A stretch of DNA of 64,000 nt, from the NCBI GenBank assembly GCA_963701325.1, contig OY969604.1, positions 3,162,001 to 3,226,000 of the forward strand. Direction: 5' to 3'. Shown here in pieces: positions 26,789 through 34,291 of this stretch. Source of the DNA: Bog-756 sp963701325. Its GTDB lineage: Bacteria; Actinomycetota; Acidimicrobiia; Acidimicrobiales; RAAP-2. The notes under the pieces are model-generated. The model was given only the letters and a program-made list of their open reading frames with translations, searched no databases and was not told where the DNA came from. Positions within the stretch are counted from its first letter, which is position 1, and each line of letters starts with the position of its first letter. Made by a program: the position numbers and the translations under genes.

Positions 26789-26838
26789 GTGCCGGTCGGT
26801 GGCAGGGCAGTAACCGCCTCCGTCCCGGTGATCGGGGG
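26789..26838. repeat. Intergenic repeat R7, interrupted by a group II intron
   Basis: It begins GTGCCGGTCGGTGGCAG like R1 and R6, lacks about 30 nt of the middle, and ends CCGGTGATCGGGGG at 26838. The next bases are GTGCG, the canonical 5' end of a group II intron. In R1, R3 and R6 the same position continues CAGT, so the intron apparently entered between GGGGG and CAGT of the repeat. Confidence 0.6.
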
Positions 26839-27798
26839 GTGCGTCCAGCAGCTTGGACGCCATGACAACAAGGAGGTTCGAGTTGTGATGACGTAACCAA
26901 GCGATCAGCTGAGGACAGCCAGCCGGTGCGAGTCCGGTCCGGGGAGACGCCAAGGTCCCCGGTAGTGAAGCCCCCGTGCGTGGTCGAGAGGCCGGGTTCG
27001 AAGCGGGGTGGAGCAAATGACCAGTCCGTAACATCACGTGAAGCCTGCAGCGTCGTTACACCGGTCCGCCGTCACGGCGGAGCAGGAGGAGTCGAGCCTT
27101 TCCCCAAAGGGCGAAGACCATGGACGACACCAGGGATCTTGGAGCGGGTGTCCAGGAACCTCCCGGCGCAGGGGGCTCGGAATGGCCAGAAGGTTGTCCT
27201 CGGAACTGGAGAGATCCTCCTCGGCCCCGGATCTGCGGTCCGGGAAGCAGTCCTGTCTATAACCGGTGACCCCGGGAAGTGCCAGGCGGCCGAGAGGAAG
27301 TCGGAGGGGGCCGTAGTAGTGATGATGGACAGGACAACACAACCTGTCCGGAGCGAAGGGCCCCTGCTTCACCGGTGCACGAGAAGATGTGGAGGGACCC
27401 TGATGAGTGCCGAGCTCTCGGCTAGAGCCATCAGCGAAACCGAGAAGGTGGACAAGGTCCGAGCCCTTCAACGCGTGCTCTGTCGCAGTGCCAAGCAGGA
27501 TCCCACTCGACGCTTCCACGCTCTTTACGACAAGGTCGCCCGCAGCGATGTCCTGTGGAGAGCATGGGTCGAGGTGGCAAGGAACCAGGGTGCCCCCGGC
27601 ATCGACGGCGTGACCATTGCGTCGATCGAGGACGGAGGCACTGACGGGGTGAAGGTGTTCCTCGACGGACTGGCCGCAGGTCTCACGGACAAGACGTATC
27701 GTCCGAAGGCCCTTCGGCGGGTCCATATCCCGAAGCCGGGCAAACCGGGCCAGACTCGGCCGCTCGGCATCCCCACGGTGGCCGACCGAGTCGTCATG
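26839..27798 (+). mobile_element. Group II intron remnant (5' ribozyme part and RT start)
   Basis: Starts with GTGCG and contains typical domain I landmarks: GTGCGAGTCCGGT, GAGGCCGGGTTCGAAGC, and AAAGGGCGAAGA further on. An intron-encoded protein frame starts at 27403. The reverse transcriptase is cut after its first blocks and no domain V hairpin is seen downstream, so splicing and mobility are lost. Placement right after a hairpin-forming repeat fits the behaviour of bacterial class C (IIC) introns, which target terminators and integron attC hairpins. Class assignment is inferred. Confidence 0.7.
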
Positions 27799-28494
27799 TT
27801 GGTGGGAGGGATGGTCTCTGACACCACGCTGCGGGCCCGGAGGGACGAGTGGGAGAAGATCGGCGTCTTCGCCACCGTCGTCGAAGAGGCACTTCATGCC
27901 TACGACAAGATCATCGGGCTCGATCTCACCGAGACCGCCGTCGACGGTTCCCAGCACAAGGCCCCGATGGGTGGTGAAGGAACCGGTCCCAACCCCACTG
28001 ACCGGGGAAAATCAGGCTGGAAGTGGTCCCTGCTCACCGAACGGGACGGCATCCCGGTCGGGTGGGCCACCGACGGCGCCAACCGGCATGACACCGTCTT
28101 GTTCGCATCGACGCTCGAGGCTGCCGGACACCGGGGCCTCCTCTGCGACATCGAGACTCTGCACCTCGACCGTGGCTATGACTCCAAAGCCGTCCGTTCG
28201 GAATGCCGTGCACTCGGCCTGGTCGACATCGTCTGTGCTCGCCAACGCCGGGATGGGAAGAAGCCAGGCATACGACGCGACCCGAAATCTCGTCCGCTCG
28301 GACTCCGCTGGCCGGTCGAGCGGACCAACTCCTGGCTGTCGAACTTCGGTCAGATGCGGCGAAATACCGACCGAAGAATCCCACACCGGCTCACCCAGAT
28401 GGGCTCTGGCCATCACCCTGCTCATCACGGCCAAGCTCATCGACTGGCGCAACCGGTGGGCAGCCTGATCAGCACCTATCCGCGCACGGTCTAA
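27403..28494 (+). pseudogene. Chimeric frame: intron reverse transcriptase N-terminus fused to IS5-type transposase
   Basis: From the ATG at 27403 (GGAGGG upstream) the protein has RT blocks: RFHALYDKVARSDVLWRAWVEV, NQGAPGIDGVTI, YRPKALRRVHIPKPGKPGQTRPLGIP, TVADRVVM. At about 27798 it switches in frame to an IS5/ISL2-group transposase: DTTLRARRDEWEKIGVF, GLDLTETAVDGSQHKAP, GEGTGPNPTDRGKSGWKWSL, LHLDRGYDS, WPVERTNSWLSNFGQMRRNTDR. The RT catalytic YADD region and the transposase N-terminus are missing. Near 28401-28403 an extra G shifts the frame; the true transposase end (ALAITLLITAKLIDWRNRW) lies in another frame and stops at 28468. A double pseudogene. Confidence 0.75.
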
Positions 28495-28769
28495 GCCCCC
28501 TGCGCCCTCCCCGCGCGCTGCCATCCCCGTCTCGGGTGGCGGCTGCCGGTTCCCGCGCGGCGGTTTTGGGCCGCCCGGCGCGCGCGCTTTGCTCACTCGT
28601 TGTGACGTGGGAGGGGCGAGAGGGCGAAAGCGGGACGCCGGGAGCGCCAGTCCCGCACCGAGACTCGAAGGGGTGGACGAGGAGGGGCATTGGAACTGGA
28701 GCGAACTGCGCACAGCGGTACCGTGACATGATTCTGGAGTAGAGACGGACCAGGCCCGAGGAGGAGTGC

Positions 28770-29045
28770 ATGAGCAACGAAAGCGATCAGGCCGATAGTG
28801 ATGATCTTGAGGTGGTCGAGATCGAATCTGCGGACGTCGACGAGGATGGAAACGCAGTGGTGGATGATCTGGTTATGGCCATCGACAGAGAAGGCAGGAT
28901 TGTCGCCTCAGACGAGACGATCGCAGTCGTCACCAAGGAAGGTGACGTGGTCGTTGACGAGACGGTATCGGTGGTGGGTTCTGACGGCATGCTGCACGCA
29001 ATCGAGGAGGACATCGCCGTAGTCGAGGCCGAAGAGAAGCCCTAG
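28770..29045 (+). CDS. Small acidic repeat protein, possibly cut by IS630
   Basis: A 91-residue very acidic protein with AGGAGG-type ribosome site (GAGGAGGAGTGC before the ATG). It is built of loose repeats: DEDGNAVVDDLVMAIDREGRIVASDETIAVVTKEGDVVVDETVSVVGSDG, where V-A/V-D/E-xDG units recur about every 20 residues. No family recognised. Its TAG at 29043-29045 lies one base from the left inverted repeat of the IS630-type element (29047), so the natural C-terminus may have been removed by the insertion. Nothing was seen in 28495-28769 except GC-rich sequence. Confidence 0.5.
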   Translation: MSNESDQADSDDLEVVEIESADVDEDGNAVVDDLVMAIDREGRIVASDETIAVVTKEGDVVVDETVSVVGSDGMLHAIEEDIAVVEAEEKP

Positions 29046-29046
29046 T

Positions 29047-30224
29047 GATCCGTCGCTGATATAGCTCTGATAACTAGAGTGGCAGCATGACCACTGTGAC
29101 TGCACCGCCGCTGGCGATGACCAAGAAGCAGCGACGCGAGCTGGAAGTGATTGCCCGCTCGACCTCGATGGGACACCGCAAGGTGGTTCAAGCCAAAGCG
29201 CTGCTGCTCGCGGCCGACGGAGTCGGCACCAATGAAGTGGCCCGGCGGTGCCACACCACCAACGACTCGGTGCGCGCCTGGCGTCGACGGTTCGAGGAGG
29301 AAGGTGTGGACGGCGTCGGGCGGATCGCGCCGGGGAGGGGTCGGACGTCGTGGCTGCCCGACGGCACGGTCGCCGCGGTTGTCCATGACACGCTTCACGA
29401 GCTGCCCGACGACGGCTCGACGCACTGGACAACGCGCCACATGGCCAGGCGATTCGGCATCGGCAAGGACACCGTGGCCCGCATCTGGCGTGATCACAAT
29501 CTCAAACCCTGGAAGGTCGAGACCTTCAAGCTGTCTACCGATCCGCACTTCGAGGAGAAGCTCGTCGATGTCGTCGGGCTCTATCTCAACCCGCCGGAGC
29601 GGGCGGTCGTGTTCAGCTTCGACGAGAAGACCCAGGTCCAGGCCCTCGATCGCACCCAGCCCTCACTGCCGATGAAGCCGGGGCGGAATGGGACGATGAC
29701 CCACGACTACAAGCGCCACGGCACGACCGATCTGTTCGCCGCCATGAACGTGGCCACCGGGGAGGTCCTCTACGACACCCGGCGCTCGCATGCAGCCTCC
29801 GACGTGCTCCGATTCTTCAAGCTGATCGACCTCCACGTTCCGAAGCACCTCGAAGTCCACGTCGTGCTCGACAACCTCTCCGCCCACAAGGCCCCGCCGG
29901 TTGCCGAGTGGCTGGCTGACCCCAAGCGCGACCGCTGGCACCTCCACTTCACGCCCACCTCGTCGTCGTGGCTGAACCTCGTCGAGCGCTGGTTCGGAGA
30001 GCTCACCGAACGACGCCTGCGCCGTGGTGTGTTCACCTCGGTGCCCGATCTCATCAACGCCATCGAGATCTGGACCGAGCACTGGAACGACGACCCCCAG
30101 CCCTTCATCTGGCACAAGACGGCGCAGGAGATCATCAAGAAGGTGCGCCGAGGCCGGGCTTCACTTACCCGAGTCAAATCCGCGACGCGGCACTAGGCGC
30201 TTCTGGAAATCAGCGGCAGGGATC
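29047..30224 (+). mobile_element. IS630-type insertion sequence
   Basis: A 1.2-kb element with one transposase frame and imperfect terminal repeats: GATCCGTCGCTGATAT (29047-29062) against the complement of 30207-30224 (GATCCCTGCCGCTGATTT), sharing GATCC and CGCTGAT with a 2-nt length difference. IS630 elements insert at TA; a TA is present just left (29043-29044) but not clearly at the right, so the exact ends are uncertain. Confidence 0.75.
29087..30196 (+). CDS. IS630-family transposase
   Basis: A 369-residue DDE transposase of the Tc1/mariner-IS630 superfamily. The N-terminal HTH has GVGTNEVARRCHTTNDSVRAWRRRF; a second HTH domain covers about 95-140 (HMARRFGIGKDTVARIWRDHNL). Catalytic residues are Asp in VVFSFDEKTQVQALD, Asp in VVLDNLSAHK and Glu in WLNLVERWFGELTERR. 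The frame is complete, so it is probably functional. It lies between a small acidic gene and a 640-bp stretch with no recognisable gene. Confidence 0.92.
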   Translation: MTTVTAPPLAMTKKQRRELEVIARSTSMGHRKVVQAKALLLAADGVGTNEVARRCHTTNDSVRAWRRRFEEEGVDGVGRIAPGRGRTSWLPDGTVAAVVHDTLHELPDDGSTHWTTRHMARRFGIGKDTVARIWRDHNLKPWKVETFKLSTDPHFEEKLVDVVGLYLNPPERAVVFSFDEKTQVQALDRTQPSLPMKPGRNGTMTHDYKRHGTTDLFAAMNVATGEVLYDTRRSHAASDVLRFFKLIDLHVPKHLEVHVVLDNLSAHKAPPVAEWLADPKRDRWHLHFTPTSSSWLNLVERWFGELTERRLRRGVFTSVPDLINAIEIWTEHWNDDPQPFIWHKTAQEIIKKVRRGRASLTRVKSATRH

Positions 30225-30862
30225 CTGAACAGTGTGGACCTCGCTACGTGGTGCCCACACCGCGATCCGCGTTCACCTCTGTATGAGTCCAAGTCGTTGG
30301 TCCTGTCCCGACCGATCGCCTGGCTGATTGATAGGGCGCCGGAACAGGGAATGGAAGGCGCCATAATCCGAGGTTTGGTCCCGAGCGGCGGCGGGTACCC
30401 TCTATGGCGTCAGGCTGTCGAGCAGGGGTTCCGCCGCCTCGAAGCTCCACTTGACGCTTTGCGCCAATCCTCTTTCCGCCGAGGGGATAGGCGCGCCCAG
30501 TGGTAGCTGGCGAACTCTGCGGCGCACGATGGTCTGGCCATGGAGGAACCCGTAAGGGGCCGATGGGGGTCGTCTCTTCGGCCGAAGGAAATGAACTGGC
30601 CGAACGTCATCCAGGCCCTGGACGTGGCCACCGCATCACCAGACCGCGCATCCGACGTGTCTGGTCCGCGTCCCTATCTGAAGAGTCGCCGTACACTCCG
30701 TCCCGCTTCGTCGATGCAGTTCCGATCGGGTGTCTTGCGTAGTGAATCTCGCGAACCGGCCTCGGGGTTGCCCTCTCCTTCATGGACCCAGCGGTACTGC
30801 GTACTGGGTGCATCGCTCGGCGAGCTGGTCGAGGTAGGAGACCACGTAGAAAACTCACGCGC
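30225..30862. other. No recognisable gene (638 bp)
   Basis: Between the IS630 right end and the membrane-protein stop I see no convincing gene on either strand. Short frames exist but have no ribosome site, no plausible domain and odd composition. It may be decayed sequence at the right edge of the mobile-element-rich region. Confidence 0.5.
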
Positions 30863-31405
30863 TTACCTCTCTCCGTCATTCGACTGACGATCGGCAGCCC
30901 CGGCGTGATCGAGGCGGTTCCGGTTGGTCCTTCGCCACAGGTGTGTGGTCGCCCCAGCCAGTTGCCGCTTGACGGGGGGCCACTGCGCCACAAAGCACGC
31001 CAGGGTGATCCCCGTCACGACCAACAGACCTCCTAGGGGAGACCAAACACCCTCCGCCAACATGAGTGTCGCCATCAAGGTGAGGAAGACAACGGTGAGG
31101 GTACACGCGAGGATGATCCGAGCGAACGGATCGAAGGAATGCAGCAGCCCATAGATCGCCGCTGTTGGTGCAACCGCGAGGAAGAGCAGCACCAGTGTGG
31201 AGACTATTGCGGAGTGGACACCAAAGATCCTCATGACCACCCCGGCTCCACCCGCTGCGATCGTAAGACCGAGCACCCAACGGACCAATCGGTTCGACGA
31301 GTCAAGCGCGGTGCCCACCTCTCGAGCGTACAGGTGGCTATCACGTCGCGTGTCGCTGAGGGTCCAGAACGGGCGTGAGGAACTCGGGGAGGGACGCACC
31401 ACCAC
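30863..31405 (-). CDS. Small polytopic membrane protein
   Basis: A 180-residue protein with four hydrophobic helices (LGLTIAAGGAGVVM, IVSTLVLLFLAVAPTAAIYGLL, IILACTLTVVFLTLMATLML, LGGLLVVTGITLACFVA) and basic ends. No family recognised. Its GTG start shares one base with the TAG of the upstream GH39-like gene (stop 31405-31407, start 31405-31403), so translation is coupled and the two proteins probably act together. Its location suggests a role in the extracellular-polymer locus. Confidence 0.7.
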   Translation of the reverse strand: MVVRPSPSSSRPFWTLSDTRRDSHLYAREVGTALDSSNRLVRWVLGLTIAAGGAGVVMRIFGVHSAIVSTLVLLFLAVAPTAAIYGLLHSFDPFARIILACTLTVVFLTLMATLMLAEGVWSPLGGLLVVTGITLACFVAQWPPVKRQLAGATTHLWRRTNRNRLDHAGAADRQSNDGER

Positions 31406-33042
31406 TATGTCCTCGGCACGATCAGTACCTTGTATGCAGCCAACCTCACTTGGTCCTGGTCCACGCGAACGGTCAACGTGGCAGGTGAGTGGCTCACCAG
31501 CAAGACGGCGCGATTGCTGGTGAGTGCACCGATTGGCCCTGTGACAGTCGTTCCGTAGATCGCAGTACCAGGAGGAAAGCTCTCGTGCAGCTCGTGAAGG
31601 GCGGTGTAGAGGGCCGTCGACTTACCGCCTCCGGCTCGCGCTGTATCGGTCCAGACGCTTTCCCCAGTGGTCGGGCTCGCGCCAGCGGCATTGCCCTCCA
31701 TTTCCCACAGCAACATGTAGTTCACGCCCGCAACGCCGGCCTGGATGATATTGGTCATGTCAATGGCGACCGCCTGCTGTCCGGTGGCCTTCTGAGCGGT
31801 TGAAGCCAGGCCAGGATAGAACTCCGCCCACATGATCGGCAGTGTCCTCGCCCCTGGATACGTCTTGGCATTGAGACCTCGCAGCCAAGAGGCGACGTCG
31901 ACGAAGTACCGGGCTGAGGTAAAGCCGTTCTCGGCTGTCGGTGCCGGTCCGCCGGCCACGCTGATGAACTGAGCGCCAGCCTTGTGCTGGAGCCAGTAGG
32001 TAATGGCGTTGAGCGCTCGCTGGTCGACGATTCCGAAACTGCCGCTAATGGACGATTGATCGGGCGTATTCGAGGTAGTGCCGGCACCGACCGGCGCGTA
32101 GGGACCTCCGATCCGGGCATCAGGTCGCACTGCCTTGATCGCCTGGTACACGTCGTTGTACATCTCCGTGTAACTCTGATAGTCCCAGGAATTCGCTGAC
32201 GTGTTCCAAAAGCCCTTCATCTCGTTCCAGACGTCGAAGTAGTCCACCTTGGGCAGGATGTGACCACCGGCCCCTCTGTGAGTGCCGTCGTAGCGCTCAG
32301 CAACCTTGGCTGCGAGGCGGGCGAAGTCCTGGAAGTGCGAGGCGCTCACCGCCGCATCCATGTTCCACTCCTGGCCGACACCACCCACTTTCATCCATCC
32401 AGGTGCGCTGCAGAGCGTGATCATCCGTTGGCTTGGCGGGACCGTGCTGCCCATGACGTCGACACGACCGTCCAAGGAACCCCATGCATACGTGCCGCGA
32501 CGGGGCTCTGGATCTCCCGACCCCCATCCCATGAGGGCAACGTTCTCGAACGTGTCCATGGAGGTAAGCAGGTGCTTCGCTGATGCAACGGCCGAGGGAT
32601 CTCCTCCGGCGCCGGATGCAAGATGCGCATACTGGGTGAAGTCGTCACCGACTTGGAATCGTGCGAACCCGACAACCTTCTTCGTCGTGGTGACCGTGGC
32701 CCCAATCGCCGTTGCAAGCGACGCGTGGGCACTGTCCGAGGCGGTGCTGGCAGACCGAACGGCGGGATCCACAGATCGTGCCGTGTCATCAGGTTCGTGG
32801 ATGGCAATCGCAATGATCGCTGCACTCAGAGCGCAGGCGAGGACGACAACCAGCTTCAGTGGGGTGCTTCGGGCCATCCCAACGCGCCGTGGGAGAGAAT
32901 GGCTCACCGGCGTCGAGTCTCCATGACAACGAGTGTCAGCCGCGGATGATTGTGATTCGGGCCCGGGGAGCTCTTGTCCGATGGGTGGGCTCCCATCAGG
33001 CGGACCTCCTCCGTGTCCGAGCAGTTTTGTCCTGGCTGACAT
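31405..33042 (-). CDS. GH39-like glycoside hydrolase, membrane-anchored
   Basis: A 545-residue protein with one N-terminal membrane helix (PLKLVVVLACALSAAIIAIAI) and an extracellular TIM-barrel-like domain. VDYFDVWNEMKGFW has the Asn-Glu acid/base pair of clan GH-A enzymes, and PIMWAEFYPGLA carries the likely nucleophile Glu, as in GH39 beta-xylosidase-like proteins. It would trim or remodel polysaccharide outside the cell. The start at 33042 has GGAG 5 nt upstream; an ATG at 32877 is an alternative that would give a shorter cytoplasmic tail. It is coupled to a small membrane protein gene, and the PPTase gene lies 25 bp upstream in the same direction. Confidence 0.75.
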   Translation of the reverse strand: MSARTKLLGHGGGPPDGSPPIGQELPGPESQSSAADTRCHGDSTPVSHSLPRRVGMARSTPLKLVVVLACALSAAIIAIAIHEPDDTARSVDPAVRSASTASDSAHASLATAIGATVTTTKKVVGFARFQVGDDFTQYAHLASGAGGDPSAVASAKHLLTSMDTFENVALMGWGSGDPEPRRGTYAWGSLDGRVDVMGSTVPPSQRMITLCSAPGWMKVGGVGQEWNMDAAVSASHFQDFARLAAKVAERYDGTHRGAGGHILPKVDYFDVWNEMKGFWNTSANSWDYQSYTEMYNDVYQAIKAVRPDARIGGPYAPVGAGTTSNTPDQSSISGSFGIVDQRALNAITYWLQHKAGAQFISVAGGPAPTAENGFTSARYFVDVASWLRGLNAKTYPGARTLPIMWAEFYPGLASTAQKATGQQAVAIDMTNIIQAGVAGVNYMLLWEMEGNAAGASPTTGESVWTDTARAGGGKSTALYTALHELHESFPPGTAIYGTTVTGPIGALTSNRAVLLVSHSPATLTVRVDQDQVRLAAYKVLIVPRT

Positions 33043-33067
33043 CGGGGCTCCTTTGCCCTCGTGACCT

Positions 33068-33880
33068 TCAGGCAGGCTCCGGCGTGATGAACGAAGGCGC
33101 TTCCGCTGCGGGAGATGTGGGGCCGGGCGGCGGGTCGAAGCACTTCATGAGAATCCCAGCCCCTACCTGGTCGGCTACCGCCACGGTTGCGGCCATCCCG
33201 ATACCGGGCTCGATCGAAACGGTCCGCACCGTCCAGGCCAGGTCGAGGTCTACCGTCGTTGTCTGGTCAGCGGACAGAAGCCCGGAGACGTCGATGGCCG
33301 CCAAACCGTCATCCAGGCTCCTACCGGCGGCCTTGAGGACTGCCTCCTTGGCAGTCCACAGGCGGAGAAAGGCCGTCCCCTGCGTGCCGGGTGCGGCGGC
33401 GCGGATGGCACGCTGCTCGTCATCCGACAGGGCGAACGCGAAGGGTCCCATGTCGGAGCGGGCAACCTCGATGTCCACTCCTATGGGCAGTCGAGAAACG
33501 GCGACGGTGGCGAAGGGTCCGCTCGAGCTCACGCTGAATTGGATTCGAGCTCCACGGACCGAGGGCCTGCCGTGAGTGGTCCCTCCGCAGGTCGGACAGA
33601 CGCGCTCGATCTCGACTGCAAAGGGATCGATATCCAGGGTGCCGGCCAGGATCAACCGAGTAACTGCACGTCGGACGAGCAGGCGGCAGCCTGCCTCGAC
33701 GTCCCGAAGGTTCCGGGCCTGCAACCGATCCCGGCTGTCCAACGGGAAGCCTTCGAGGCCGCGTTCTGCCCATTTGTCGAGATCGACCATGCACAGCTCA
33801 ATGCTCGCATCGGGGCCCGGCACCGTTCCCCAGCATATGAGGGCGTGCTGGTTGTGGGACCTCGCCCGAGCATCGGCCAC
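33068..33880 (-). CDS. 4'-phosphopantetheinyl transferase (Sfp type)
   Basis: A 270-residue Sfp-type PPTase. Key motifs are IGVDIEVARSD (Mg-binding Asp and Glu) and FLRLWTAKEAVLKAAGRSL (WxxKEA signature). The N-terminal part has the family pattern RRAVTRLILAGTLDIDP and VCPTCGGTTHGRPSV before the catalytic half. It transfers the phosphopantetheine arm from CoA onto the Ser of carrier domains; the obvious client is the T domain of the NRPS encoded in the divergent operon (Ser about 1009). The start at 33880 fits family length. Confidence 0.9.
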   Translation of the reverse strand: MADARARSHNQHALICWGTVPGPDASIELCMVDLDKWAERGLEGFPLDSRDRLQARNLRDVEAGCRLLVRRAVTRLILAGTLDIDPFAVEIERVCPTCGGTTHGRPSVRGARIQFSVSSSGPFATVAVSRLPIGVDIEVARSDMGPFAFALSDDEQRAIRAAAPGTQGTAFLRLWTAKEAVLKAAGRSLDDGLAAIDVSGLLSADQTTTVDLDLAWTVRTVSIEPGIGMAATVAVADQVGAGILMKCFDPPPGPTSPAAEAPSFITPEPA

Positions 33881-34062
33881 ACCACGCCTGGTTCAGCTCG
33901 GATCCGAACGTCGGTCGCGTCGGGAGCCCGATGGTTGACGATCTGATGCCGCCGGCATCCCGGGCGCGGTCGTTGTGCGCCACGAATAGTGAACGGATGA
34001 ACCCCGACAGTGGCGAGCATTGCGAAAGACCCATATTTCTCCGATTTTTCTGAACACGCGGA

Positions 34063-34098
34063 GCGTCAGTGGGTACGACAACACTGACGCTTTTGTTT
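34063..34098 (+). terminator. Intrinsic terminator / attenuator before the polysaccharide-NRPS operon
   Basis: GCGTCAGTG (34063-34071), a 10-nt loop, CACTGACGC (34082-34090), then TTTTGTTT (34091-34098). A perfect 9-bp stem with a T-rich tail is a textbook Rho-independent terminator reading rightward. It lies 200 bp before the first gene of the operon, and the gene on the other side reads leftward, so there is no upstream gene to terminate. An attenuator in the operon leader is the simplest reading. The surrounding 33881-34291 region is lower in GC and shows nothing else certain. Confidence 0.65.
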
Positions 34099-34291
34099 GC
34101 AACAGAAACCTGCCCAAAGGTTGCTCGGTCCCTAAACACCCCACTGACCCGCCACCCGCTGTGCAGGAGAGGGTCTCGTGAGGTTCCCTCCCGCACTGCG
34201 CTCGAGCCTCAGTGGAGTCGGGCCTTGTGCCCTGCTCGCCAGGCTTCGAACGAGTCGAGCAGTTCGTAGCTCTCAAGGAAGGAGAGCGCTG

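Noticed and set aside
18729..26838. True class 1-like integron cassette array
   Set aside because: Conserved GTTRRRY and RYYYAAC boxes are not present at the repeats and no integron integrase is in the window; only a looser cassette-like idea is kept as a finding.
30500..30887. Short frames in the gap right of the IS630 element
   Set aside because: No start context, no domain on either strand, and conflicting frames of equal quality.
32726..32740. CGTGGGCACTGT, a 12-bp match to the 3' end of the tRNA, as an attachment site
   Set aside because: It lies inside the GH39-like gene, is too short, and lacks the T-arm sequence; expected by chance in GC-rich DNA.
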